From positions 17,030,001 through 17,094,000 of the forward strand of contig JAVHKY010000054.1 of the NCBI GenBank assembly GCA_035079385.1: 64,000 nt of DNA, in the 5' to 3' direction. The DNA is from Aspidiotus rigidus (taxonomy: Eukaryota > Arthropoda > Insecta > Hemiptera > Diaspididae). A program made the position numbers and the translations under genes. The notes under the pieces are model-generated. The model made no database searches and was not told the DNA's origin. It saw only the letters and a program-made list of their open reading frames with translations. Of this stretch, positions 36,116 to 47,700 are shown one piece after another. How positions within the stretch are numbered: position 1 is the stretch's first letter; each line of letters starts with the position of its first letter.

Positions 36116-36680
36116 ACTATACATCAATTTTTCCTTGAACTGATGAGGTTATTTCAGTCTCTTTAAGTGCAACGAGAATTTCAGTAAATTTATCCAGCAA
36201 TCGAACACGGGGTCGTAGTAGATCTCTCACCGCAGATACGCAAGAGAAGACGAGTATCTTAGTGAACGACAGAAATTTGCTTCGAGTCGGTCCTTCACCG
36301 CGAGCCCGCAATTAAAAACGAGCTTCTCCGGGTCATTTCCTCCACTGCCCTGAACAACGGGAGTTTTCGGGCACTTGTCTGGTCCGATTAAAGACGGGTT
36401 GTAGCCATTCTCACATCACGAGTCCACAACAGAAAACAATCTTGTTGGTCATTTTCCCCCATGGTTAGGAATAACGAGAGTTCCACACATTTGCCCTCAT
36501 CAATCAAACTAGGGACTCACACCGATCGTTAAGAACAAAGGAAATTCACACACCTGCCTGCATCGATCAAACTAGAGGTTGTCACCGCGAGTCCACAACA
36601 AAAGACGAGCTTCTAGATACCATTCTCTCCATCGCTTAACTTGAAACAACGAGAATTGCCGTAAGTTTGTCCTGCCCGGT
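36116..36680. repeat. Relic tandem repeats related to the 42.5-kb foldback element
   Basis: Four to five degenerate ~115-base units, each with 'caccgcgag(t/c)cc-caa-aaaagacgagcttc', 'cattt-c(c)ccat' and 'aacgagagtt'. In reverse complement these match the ~115-base units at 43780-44157 (shared 'gaaaactctcgttgtt' and 'gctcgcggtgagaga'). No terminal inverted repeats are visible here, so it appears to be an isolated internal piece. Confidence 0.6.
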
Positions 36681-38798
36681 GTGATGTAATTGAAATTACT
36701 CCTTGAAATAGTTTAGGTAGACTGGAATTAGTTTTTCTTCTTCAATTTTAGTAGCCGGCGACGTTCGGTGTTGATCACATAAAATTCCTGTTCCATTCTT
36801 CAGGCGTACTTTTTGCATGTAGAATTGTCTGTATTCAATTCAGCAGTGAATTTGCCATCGCAAATTGCATAGTTCAGTTTATCTGTCCGCAGACACCTTT
36901 AAAAACAAGGCTCAAGATGATCCATCATTTTATGGAATGTCACATTCTCGACATTATCCCCAGATCATCTATAAAAAGTTGAAACGCGTAATCTACTTTA
37001 CGAGAAAACAATATCACTTCGTAAACTAATCAGTCAAGTGCTCACCATCATCACTTTCTGAATGTTACCCCGGACTAGGGGAATTAGCTGAAGATTCATT
37101 CGGATCTTCATCTTCTAGATTCTCAAGTCGTGGCTGTTTGGTTAGGGATGACGTTCAGTGTTTTCTGGCCCTCTTTCTGCAATGGTGGTTGTTCTGTATA
37201 GACAGTTCAAATTTGAAGCTGAAAGAACTCTATAGAGTGTTGAAGTTTGATGATTTTTGTGACAATTGACCAACTTTTGTAGCATCTCTCGAAATCCAAA
37301 AAGTGTCACGGTTACCTATCTTGTCATTCTCTAACCTATACTCCAAATACTCCCAAAGTAGGAAACGGAGTGTCGCATAATATGTTGTGACATACTATTT
37401 TATCGCCAAAAACGTGCATCTCCCTTGACCAGAACAAGCCTGTAACGAATATACCAGTGTAAAGCATGAAATGTATATCTTTGGCCAGATTTAATAAATG
37501 TAACGGAAACTTTAACACGGCTTTTTTTCACGCTCCGCTAGCTGTGATCAGGATTTTGATTTTCGGAACCGTCCGTGAATAAAAACCGTATTCCTCGTTA
37601 AGTGATGAGCATTAAGCGCTATACCCTATATGTGTTCATTTAGATTTACGTTGCGGCGATTGTTTTTATTGAAAAATTTTCTAAATAACTGGTCGTAAAT
37701 TACTCGCCCATCGATGATAGCCGTTTCACGGAAACGCGGCCAGGGTGGATCGAGGTACCCTTCTAACTTTGATGATAGGATTTTGGCTACATGCAGGATG
37801 CATATGCACGGACTTTTGTTACTCCGGATAAATATGCCAGACGTTACGTCCCTGCGGCCGAGAGTGAGAGCCGACTGTGGCTCTTTTTCTGGCTCCTACT
37901 CTTTTTAATGCGCGCGGCATTTAAAACGTTGAACTCGAAATTCTTCGTCGCTATACACGATTACACTGCTGTTACCGCAAGCCGAAAAACCGTCGACCTA
38001 ATTATCGCGCAATTTATAGCGTGCCATACGAACGGACAGAGCGAGATACACGCTGATCGTAAAAGCGCTAAAGTTCAACCGAGATGGTCGCCTTCGCTTT
38101 GTTCACGGATGCGACGGTAAACGCTAAATGTGCTAAACATCTCTTTCCGTGCTTGCCCATTCAGAGACACCGCGATCTTTCTATTAAGAGATTACCATTT
38201 TAGCTGGCTATTTACAGTTACCGGAATATCTTAAACGATACGTTTCACATCTTCATTACGAATCGGAATTCTTTTATGCGAACAACTTCTGCCTTTATTT
38301 TTGAAGTAGAATAAATTTTAATACGTTCTGCAAACTTTTTCATTGCGTACCTTGTACGGCGAGTACATACGGATCCGGTGCTTCGTAAATATTGCTGTAT
38401 TTTTATTTCCTTCCTTTCGCTCATTATTTCGTGTTCGGCGGAAGCTATCGGTTTGATCACTGCCAAGAATCGGTTCTTGTTCTTGAAACTACATTCTTAG
38501 AGCGCTGTCTTTACACAGAAATAATATAAAGATTGGCGATTTACGAGGAAGTGTGTAGTTTTTTTGTAAATGGGTCAACCAGTCTGGATGAGTTCTCGGC
38601 AATATTTTAGTTTTTATTTAAGCGATCAACAAAAATTTGCAACGACAGCGGGAAACCCGCAAGTTCCGTGTCCCGTGGCAGAAGAGGTACCTACAATTAG
38701 AAGTTGGACGTGAGTGCATGCGTAGAACTTTTTTTTGAAAGTCGAAATTTCACTGAGTCCCTCTCTTATCATATACCGGGTGGACCAGCATGATCTTA
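36681..38798. other. No gene recognised
   Basis: Short frames only, without domains. No RNA gene or repeat that I can support. Confidence 0.4.
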
Positions 38799-39037
38799 GG
38801 GAATACTCCGAAGAGGAGTAAAAACTACAAACACCGCAGAAAATAAATAAAGCCGGGCGCTTTCGGTTAATAAACCATCATCGGGACTGAAATGAAAGCA
38901 ACTGATAAGAACGGAGAAGCAACCTCGGATCATTAAGGTTAATCAAACGAGGGTTCATAACGTGAGTCCAAGACGAGTAGTGACGTCGTTTCAGTTCAAG
39001 TATTGCAACCCACCACCCTGTAAACAACAGTCAGGTA

Positions 39038-40690
39038 TTGTTCAATAATGAGGAAACAGCCCTCCTGGAGAATGGGTTGAAGTTTAGTTTACCTTCCCGC
39101 AAGAATGACGAAACGTTGGCGAATGTGGTCGCTGACCTTGCTGGGAAAATTGGTCCTGGGGTCATTACCCAAAAAGTTTGTGCTGAATTAGCCCGCAATA
39201 CCCCCCTCCCCTGTATGAGTAGCGGCATGGGAGCAGTGATCAAAGGTTTACAGAAAAAGATTAAGGAGGGAGATCTGATTGTCACTTAGGCAGACAAGGG
39301 TAATGCCGACGTGGTGATGGAAAAATCTTCATACGTTGCCAAGGTTCATGAAGTGCTCCAACAATGTGGGGCTGAAGAGAACAAGAATTTCAATTTCCCT
39401 GGCTACGTCAAAGAAGTCAGGAGTGTCATTGTTTACCTATAGTACACAAAACGAACACCCCGATGCGGCCTGTGGTCTCTTTCGTTTCCTTCCCCATTTA
39501 CCTCCTTGCCAAATTCTTGGACCATTGGTTCAAAAACCGTGTTGAATATGAGTCTCCCCATTCGGTTTTGAATTTTGTGTCCTTGGCTGATGCTCTGAAG
39601 GATGTAAAACTACCTCCGAGCGCGACCCTTTGTTCGTTTGATGTCGTGGGTCTGTTCATAAATATCCCTAAAGCTGCCGCCACACAGCGTATGGGCCAGT
39701 TATTGGTCAACTCCAATATCCCTCATAATGAATCCCAAGAATTTTTTAATCTTTTAAATATCTGTTGGTCCTGGAATCTTTGCAAATTTGAAGGGAAATT
39801 TTTCGAGTTTCCTGATGAAATAGGGATCCCTATTGGATCGCCTTTGGGCTCTCTCATCTCCGAAATTTTCATCTCGCAGTTTGAACTTGACCTCTTTTCC
39901 TCGAACCAGGTGTTACTTTATCATATTCACTACTGGCACAGGTACGTTGATGACGTACGTGGACTGGTCATCCAGATCTCCTTGGTGAGTTTCTGAGGTA
40001 TTTCAATTCATTATACTCTTCCATAAAATTTACTTTGGAAGTTGGTGGCTCTACGATCAACTTTTTGGATTTGGCGGTCTCAGTTAGAGATGCGATCCAT
40101 GAGTTTGGAGTATACAGAAAAGATACTACGACCAATGTTTTAGTCCGCGGAGCGGCATTCTGTCCTGTTGCTCATAAGTTAGCAGCTTTTAACAGTTTGA
40201 CTCGCTTTCCTTTGAGTCAGTCTGCTTTCAAAAAAGAGTTAGCGACTATCAAACACCTGGCTAGAGTGAATGGTGTCAATTTTGATGTTGATGCGATGGT
40301 TCGGAGGAAAATAAAGCCTTGATTCCACCACCTCCCTCCCCCGAGACATGATCCGTGATCGGAGATTGCGATGGATCAGTCTCCCTTTTCTAGAGAGGTC
40401 TTCGACCGAATAGGGTCGGGCCCTTCGCTTGTTCGGTTTCAGACCGGCCTGTTACAACCCCACTACCGAAAAAGGGTTGTTCGCTAAGTTAAAGGACCGT
40501 ATACCTGCGGATGAAAGGAGTGGTGTTTATAAATTGGAATGCAGTGATTGTAGAGGTTATTATATTGGTGAAACCGGCCGCCAGATGAAGGTGAGATTAG
40601 ACGAACACCTGAAGGCCTGGAAAGAGGGACGTTTGGGAGAATCAGCCATCTGTCGATCACTTGATCAAATACGCAAGTCTCCTCCATAAG
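39038..40690 (+). pseudogene. Penelope-type reverse transcriptase/GIY-YIG endonuclease, broken
   Basis: Plus-strand pieces in order: a lead segment (39038-39286) with KNDETLANVVADLAGKI, then a TAG at 39287-39289. The frame resumes at once as ADKGNADVVMEKSSYVAKVH, the PLE 'KADKGNAVVVM' motif. After a frameshift, 39463-39996 carries RPVVSFVSFPIYLLAKFLD, CSFDVVGLFINIP (motif A), IPIGSPLGSLISEIF and the catalytic YVDD at 39943-39954. After another shift, 40035-40322 reads STINFLDLAVSVRDAIHEFG and on. A third frame, 40429-40689, holds GVYKLECSDC and YYIGETGRQMKVRLDEH, the GIY-YIG nuclease. PLE proteins prime reverse transcription at DNA nicks made by this nuclease. All key residues survive, but one stop and at least three frame changes inactivate the copy. 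Confidence 0.9.
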
Positions 40691-40866
40691 GAGAATTCAT
40701 ACTTTAAACGGATTGCTCTCGAGCACATAGAAATAATTCGTCATCTCAATACTGATGATTACTGTGATAAACACTTATATTCCGGAAGATGACTTGATTG
40801 AACTCCTCTATGACTCACGTTATGAACCTCCGTTTGATTAACCTTAAAGATTCGAGGTTTATTCTC

Positions 40867-41519
40867 AGCGCCGGATTTAAAGGTGTTGCCGCTGTAAGCA
40901 TTTTGGAAAATGCCGCTCTTCTAACCACAAAAAATAATCATAAAAGCTCGTAGCAAATAAATATATTATGTTTTCTAATGATTGGTATAATACCTGGTAG
41001 AAAAGGTATAATTTTAAGGTTACACTTTGCGTCGACCTTTCAAGTTGGCAAAATCTGAAATAAGGTCTTCAAAATCAATGGCATTTGTGAGCTCGTGTTC
41101 AATAGCTAAAACTGCGAGCCCCCACAATTTTTCATCTCCTAAACTCGATCTCAAATAATTTTTTATCCGTTTCAACACTGAAAATGAACGTTCGGCAGAA
41201 CAGTTTGTAATTGCCATAGATAAAAAAATTCTCAGAATAATGTCTACATTAGGAAAAACCGCTTGAAGATTTTTCTCTTTGAAATATCTGTAGAAGTCGG
41301 CTATTGTCCATTTTTCAATCGCAACGTCACCATCAACTCCATCGTTGCGTAGAGTTCTTAGAAATTCTTTATAATGGACGCATTCTAGAGGAAATGATGA
41401 TTCGATGTGGTCCTTGTAAAACTCCTGTAAAGTTTTGGCTTCTTTCTCGACATCTTCACAATTTAAATCATGCAGTCGAAACAAAAATGAGAACTTTCCA
41501 GAGACATCATCGTAGTAAA
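40867..41519 (-). mobile_element. Truncated hAT element nested in the PLE terminal repeat
   Basis: The block separates the two halves of the PLE 3' repeat and is flanked by TTATTCTC on both sides (40859-40866 and 41520-41527). Its left end reads CAGCGCCGGATTTAAAGG from 40866, a typical hAT terminus and the transposon's 3' end, given that the transposase runs on the minus strand. The right end has no matching inverted terminus, so the 5' part of the transposon has been lost. Confidence 0.75.
41020..41484 (-). pseudogene. hAT transposase, C-terminal part with dimerisation domain
   Basis: Open for 154 codons with no stop. The centre carries the hAT C-terminal dimerisation signature: LRIFLSMAITNCSAERSFSV and LKRIKNYLRSSLGDEKLWGL, then AIEHELT (about residues 85-135). 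This part of hAT transposases mediates multimer formation and belongs to the RNase-H-fold catalytic region. The catalytic N-terminal two thirds and the BED finger are absent. Similar domains occur in domesticated ZMYM1-like host proteins, but the location inside a TSD-flanked insert favours a transposon fragment. The frame begins at the ATG at plus 41484, probably by chance. Confidence 0.88.
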
Positions 41520-41929
41520 TTATTCTCCGTTCTTGTCACTTGCTTTCATTTCAGTCCCGATGATAGTTTATTAACCGAAAGCGCTCGGCTTTATTTATCA
41601 TATGCGGTGTTTGTATAGTTTTTACTCCTCTTCGGAGTATTCCCTTCTCGTCGTTATGGACAACCGTAATTTGGAGGAACGAATCCGTTTAATTTAAATG
41701 ATCTTACCACTTGAAGTGGGGAATTTATGCTAAATTAACACCAGCGCAAAAATACGAAACGTTAGATGTTTGCCTATACATTAAATCTACGAAATTTGTA
41801 TCTCAATTTTATACTCAATTTGCATCTTTACCCAACTTTCTACGACTTTTCTGAGCCGAGTCATGGACTAAAATGTGCCGAAAATTGACCAATTGGCCAA
41901 AATTCTCAAAAATTAAAAATCGTTCAAAC

Positions 41930-42090
41930 ATTTGAAATTGAAATTCCGTTCATCATAGCTCAGAAGTCGCGAAGTTTTTCCGAATTTTGTCATCAAACGG
42001 GCTCGGGCTCACGGACGCGCTCGCGCTCGCGGAAATCTTCCGAAGATGACCCCTAGCAAAAAATTAGCGGGTTGTTTGATGAAAAAGAAA
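41930..42090 (-). repeat. Dispersed-family fragment with CGCTCGCGCTCGCGG block
   Basis: On the minus strand it reads '…CGCGAGCGCGAGCGCGTCC…', then 'AATTCGGAAAAACTTCG' and 'GACTTCTGAGCTATGATGA'. This parallels the GTCCGCGAGTGCGAGCG and GGGACTTGGAAAAATT blocks at 15108-15249 and the 'GAGCTATATATGATAGG' words at 63880. Confidence 0.45.
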
Positions 42091-42530
42091 ATACAGTAGG
42101 GTGAATAACGATACCGCTTTTAACAATTTTCCGTTTACAACGATCAAATTAGCGAGAGCAGGCTGCTATAGAAAAAGTATAATTTTACACTATCGTTTTC
42201 AACAATAGATGGGATTCCACGATTGAAATTTTGATCCTCTTGGACATCGCTATATCCTTTTTCTAATGTATTTTTCTTCAAAACAGAAGTGTATCGGAGA
42301 AAAATCTACTTTTCTGTTTCTATACCGCCTCTAATCCAACTTTTCTAAACAACATTTCAAAAAATTAGAAAGATCCATTAAAAATTCGAGCGGTGGAACA
42401 TGTCTATGGTCATTTATTCGTAGGATGAATAAATAGCTGACTGGAAAGTTTTCTTGGAGAAAAATATCTAGAATATAAAATAGTGTTGGTCGAGTCTCCA
42501 AGGACTAATTTTTTGACAAAAAGAGTCGTC

Positions 42531-44723
42531 AAAGAGTATAGTCGGGTAAAATAGGTGATTTGGCCCCTGAGCCGAATTTCAAAAATAGATGTTGGGAAAT
42601 GTTTGTAGAGCTAAAAAAAAAACATTTATACCGTTTATTGAGCCGCCATCTTCATTTCCTCCCAGGATATAAGCCAAATATTAGTTTTTTACGTTTAAAA
42701 TTCTAGCTCCAGTTATACAAATGAACGGAATCCATTCATTTTTTGAATGAAAGTTAATAGTCTAGAGAGCAATCCTACAGAATTTTTTCAGAATTTTTGG
42801 AACAATTTTTTGACATGAAATCACGTTAAATCTTTGAAATAGCATTTCCACCCGTGAATTTAAATGTGCGACCACAAAATTTTTATATGTTGAAGAGGAC
42901 ACTGCTATGCATAACTCCACTTTTATATAGAATTTTCTGATTGGTGGAATGGAGCAATTTGATCCGGGAGATACGCATACCGGTCTTGCGGAGTTACACG
43001 ACGCGCAACGCTATGCGGCACACAACTCGACGCGCGTTGCAGCATCGTTACTCTACCCGCGAGCCGTCACAGACTCGATACAGTCGCGTCTGTCCGTAAC
43101 TGTTCAATAGGTAATCTTTTCTCTCTTTAAAAAAAAAAGTTTCATTCATTTCGCATCAGAATATTGACATCGATTGAATCGTATGTAAAATCATCCGTAG
43201 AATTCAAAAAATTAGGTCTCTAAATTCTTCAGCGAACGAAAAACTGAGAAAATGGCGGAAAATGAAGAAATAATCATTATTTTATCATGAGGAAAGCAAT
43301 AACTTCCTGATTTTCATAATTTGCGTCCAGTGTAAGATTAATTCTCACATAAAATCAGCCGTACAGTTTGATAAAAATAATCTTAAAATTCTCCAGTCAA
43401 CAATAAGTTGAGAAAAGAGCAGAAACTGGAGAAATATTCATTACTTTATCCTGGAGAAAGCGATAACCTTCCCATTTTCAAAGTTCGCGTGCAGTAAAAG
43501 ACTAACTTTCCGTAGTGTTTGATAAAAATAATTCAAAAACTCTCCAGTCATCGTAACACGAAGGAGACAGCACTAACTGGAGAGAATCAATATTTGGGAA
43601 AAGAGGTAAGTTTCTGATTTTAAGAATTCATGTAAGTACTGTACAAAGTTATTACTGACATAAAATCATCGATGCCGCGCGATTTGATAAAAATAAACAA
43701 AAAATTCTCTAGACAATGTAAAACTGAAGAGAGAACAGAAACTGGAGAAAGTCTACAGGAAATTCCAAGTCATCTGGTAAAAGATCGAATGAGGCCCCGT
43801 ATATGATCGAGGCAGGTGCTTCCGCGAAAACTCTCGTTGTTTCTTGCCAAAGAGAGGATGATACCGGCGACTTCGTTTTCCATTACATGCTCGCGGTAAG
43901 AGAACGAACAAAGCCCCGTGTTCGACAGAGGCAGGCGGATGCGAGAAAATTCTCCTACGTTCACGCGAGGGAGGGAGTGATACCGTGAAGCTTGTCTTTT
44001 GTTATGAGCTCGCGGTGAGAGAGCGAATAGACCCCGTAATAGGAGAGGCAAATTCACAAAAAATCTCGTTTTTTCACGCCAAGGTGACAAAGTTACTCTA
44101 AAGTCTGTCTTCGGTCATGAGCTTGCGATTTTTTGTGACTTTGCCCGTCCTATTACGGGCCCTGTCCAATCTTACACCGGCTCGCGGGTAGAGTAACGAT
44201 GCTGCAACGCGCGTCGAGTTGTGTGCCGCATGGCGTTGCGCGTCGTGTAACTTCGCAAGACCGGTATGCGTGTCTCCCGGATCAAATCGCTTCAATTTTA
44301 ACAATGTTTCACCAATCAGAAAATTCTTTATAAAAGTGGAGTTATGCATAGCAGTGTCCTCTTCAACATATAAAAATTTTGTGGTCGCACATTTAAATTC
44401 ACGGGTGGAAATGCTATTTTAAAGATTTGAAAACTTGATTTCATGTCGAAAAATTGTTCCAAAAATTCTGAAAAAATTCTGTAGGATTGCTCTCTAGACT
44501 ATTAACTTTCATTCAAAAAATGAATGGATTCCGTTCAATATAACTGGAGTTAGAATTTTAAACGTAAAAAACTAATATTTGGCTTATATCCTAGGAGGAA
44601 ATGAAGATGGCGGCTCAATAAACGGTATAAATGTTTTTTTTAGCTCTACAAACATTTCTCAACATCTATTTTTGAAATTCGGCTCGGAGGCCATATCATC
44701 TATTTTACCCGGCTATACTCTTT
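42531..44723. mobile_element. 2.2-kb foldback element with ~540-bp terminal inverted repeats
   Basis: Arms at 42531-43066 and 44178-44723 are inverted copies with high similarity (ends AAAGAGTATAGTCGGGTAAA and the reverse complement of ...TTTACCCGGCTATACTCTTT, allowing small differences). The interior has two tandem arrays: about four ~165-base units at 43130-43770 ('gataaaaataat-tcaaaa-ttctccagtca…aaactggagaaa') and about three ~115-base units at 43780-44157 ('ctctcgttgtttct…gctcgcggtgagaga'). No transposase frame and no clear target duplication. Long inverted repeats with tandem repeats inside resemble Foldback/Galileo-type elements, which is an analogy only. Confidence 0.9.
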
Positions 44724-47700
44724 ATTCATTTCCTCCAAATCTTCGATTATTTATTTCCTCCTGATAAGCTCAGAAAAGTTCAAACTTTCATTTCATTCCT
44801 TCTTTTTTATTTGGAGTGGAATTCGCTGTTAAGGTACCCTTCCTCACTTCATAGACACACAGTACGAATAGCCTCTGTTCAAGTCGATGAACTCGTTTTT
44901 AATTATTTCACTCCAACTTTTCTAAATTACGAATTCTGAGTGAAATGTGATCCAATCTCGTTTTTGCATACTCGCAGTAATTCCGCGCGATATCGTTAAA
45001 GTGCAGCTACGCATGATCAAACTCATCCTCTCGATCCATTATATAAAAAACTATTTTCGCGAGACATTTTTCAAATTTTCTAATTTATGAACGCATCCTT
45101 TACAGCGCGACGGATTTTTTTGCATTCGTTTAAATTGAACCGATCGGTGGCCGTTGTCGCCGTTGTTTTCGTTCGGTGCCCGCGAGGCGCGGAGGATGAT
45201 AAATAAAAACGAGCCGATCACACCATCGCTTCGGTAGATGATATTTTTGCGATATAAGGGTGAAAATTTTACGCCGTTTTCCCTCTCCCCCACACTCTTC
45301 GTCCTCTCGCTCGCACCATTTCTCACGTTGCAGTCTCCGAAAAGTAATCTGAAAATTAAAAACTTTCTACAAAGTAATACCTTAGCCTGATGGTTTCTAA
45401 GTCGGCGTTTTAATTAACCGAAAAACCGGGAACATGTTTTTTAACGTCAACTTTCGACGACAAAGTATGAATACAAGCTACGATTTACGAGACTGAGCGT
45501 TAGTCTATCCGCGAGGTAACTTTTAATCTTAATTAAAGACGAAAACGTTGAATTCGAATTATTAAAAGTACTTCGTCTTATTTGTACGTCGTCGACGACG
45601 TCGCGCGCGTCCTCCTCGTCGCATTTTTATTTCTGTCTCATCGCCGAGAGTGTATCAAGAGTCGACTACACGAAAGAACGTAAAATAATTTATAATAACA
45701 CCGGTATGGACTATACGCTATTCAGTGACAGTTGCATAACGAGAATAATGCTGTAAAAATAATTAAAATCGAGTTCATCAGGTCGGCCCGAACAACAAGA
45801 GTAGCGAAATTATTAATAACGATCGAAATGTAAGGATTTTGTTTATACGTGTCAAAGTTGACGTCCATTGCGTACAGTTGTGTTCCAACTATCAGACGGT
45901 TTGGTGCTTTGAATTTAAAATTCAAATGAGCACGCTTTTAATTCGCTCTGTAGAATACGATGATATAGATAGTCATCCTGCCGAATCTGGTACTGAAGTG
46001 ATGAGATTCTGTGTATTGTATTATCTCTATATTGGCGAGTGTTCGTATATTTTTCATGATGGTTGACAGCAAAAAGGCCAAGGGGTGAAAATCGGTTTAT
46101 ACTTTCGATGTATTCTATCGTTTACTACGATTTCATAAATGCGATGGGAAACAAGGTATCCAATAGTGCGAACTTTTCAATTTCTGAACTTTTTCCTACC
46201 CATAATAACAAGTTTAAAAATAATATGGTTTGCAAGTTTCTGGGTATCGAGCGAGCACTCAATCAATAAGGGTTTCGAGGCAAGAAAAAGACTATATAAA
46301 ATTAGGTTTTGTAACTAAGTACTAATCAGGTCCGCAGCCAAAGGGAATCGGAGCCCCCCTCCTGCGAATCCTATGTAGCCCTCATTACAAATATTAAGGA
46401 GGCGTGAAAGAATCAGAGATCGCAAGTTGATGATGAGGGTTCAGCTGACTTGCTAAAGATGGACATTAACGAAATTTCGGAGGAACAACAACTATCTGAA
46501 ATCATGATTTAACTGCTAACACTTGTACACATATATGCCGGATTTCTCATCAGTAGACACCTAATCGTTTACAGTAATTAATTGATTTAATGTAGTCACC
46601 GGATAAAAACCGAATCGGTAGCTGGTGGTTTGTTTTGGTTTTTGTTTATCTCGTTCATCTGATTTCTTTTTGAAGTTATATCTTTTGTTACGTGCCTTGT
46701 GCCCTCTACCCTTTTCATTAATATAGGTCGTACATTTGAGGATTCTGTACTTCTGATCATCCTAGATAAGTTCTTAAGTGGTCCGCAATGTTATAAAATC
46801 CTCTACGTCTTGTGTCTCCGTCTGTCTTATTTTTGTTTAAGTGGTCCGTCAATTCATAAAGTTCGGAAACCTTTGACCTACATACTTAACATTAGTGAGG
46901 ATGAACAGAAAGTTTCTTGTATTCAACTGCCTAGAAGACGAAAAGCTTCCATATCGATTTTGCATGTATTTTTTATAAAGATGAAAACGTAACCTGCTGT
47001 TGCCATTATATGACTGCTTTGATCTTCTCAACACCATCCAAATGACAAAGCTGCATGTTCAACAAGGGTTTTTCCTATCACTAGCCCACGCAAGGTGCAG
47101 ACAATTTATAATTTTAAACCATTTTTCTACCCCGGTAACAAACCCTCCCCTGTCTGATATCTCTTCAATGTAAACTGGAAATCTGTTCTACGGAGGGTTT
47201 CTCGGTAAAATATCCCTTGTCCACCTCCCAGACGGCAAATTATAGTTCTGAGAGAGCCCTAAATTTTCTACTTACGTAGCTAGTCTGGCTACAGATATAT
47301 CAAAACTAACTTTTCTGCAAATGCGTTTTGTACAGGACTTATTATGATAACCGAGCTCTTCTAGTTACTGCTGAATATGCATTTCTCTCTCTTGTCAGAG
47401 TTTGAAATTTTTGCGTACCTTAAGTTTACCTAGCTTTTTCGTTGTTCTCGGCTCTATTTTTCTGTTAAATTACCTAATCATTATTCACTATATAATTATC
47501 ATCTTTTTTCCTGTACCAAAAAACGACACCCTTTAATTAAACCCTTTTAATTAAAATGATAAAATACAATAGTATGCATAATGATTAAGTAAAATTCTGC
47601 GACGATGATATGTTTTACGAGTTCTCAGGTTCAATAACAGAACATAACTCCTTATAATGGTACTCGAACCTTCAGTTTTTGTCGGTGCTGGTCGCGAAAG

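Larger units (their letters stand above)
38799..41643 (+). mobile_element. Penelope-like element with inverted terminal repeats, carrying a nested hAT fragment
   Basis: About 170 bases at 38799-38968 are found in reverse complement at the right end, in two parts: 40812-40858 and 41528-41643. Between the two parts lies a hAT fragment. PLEs are known to carry terminal repeats (pseudo-LTRs) in either orientation. The coding part (reverse transcriptase plus GIY-YIG endonuclease) lies between. Joining the two halves of the right repeat gives a length matching the left one, so the hAT piece entered after the PLE was in place. Confidence 0.88.

Noticed and set aside
41020..41484. Domesticated host gene of ZMYM1 type
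   Set aside because: The frame lies inside an insert with direct flanks within a PLE repeat, so a transposon fragment is simpler.
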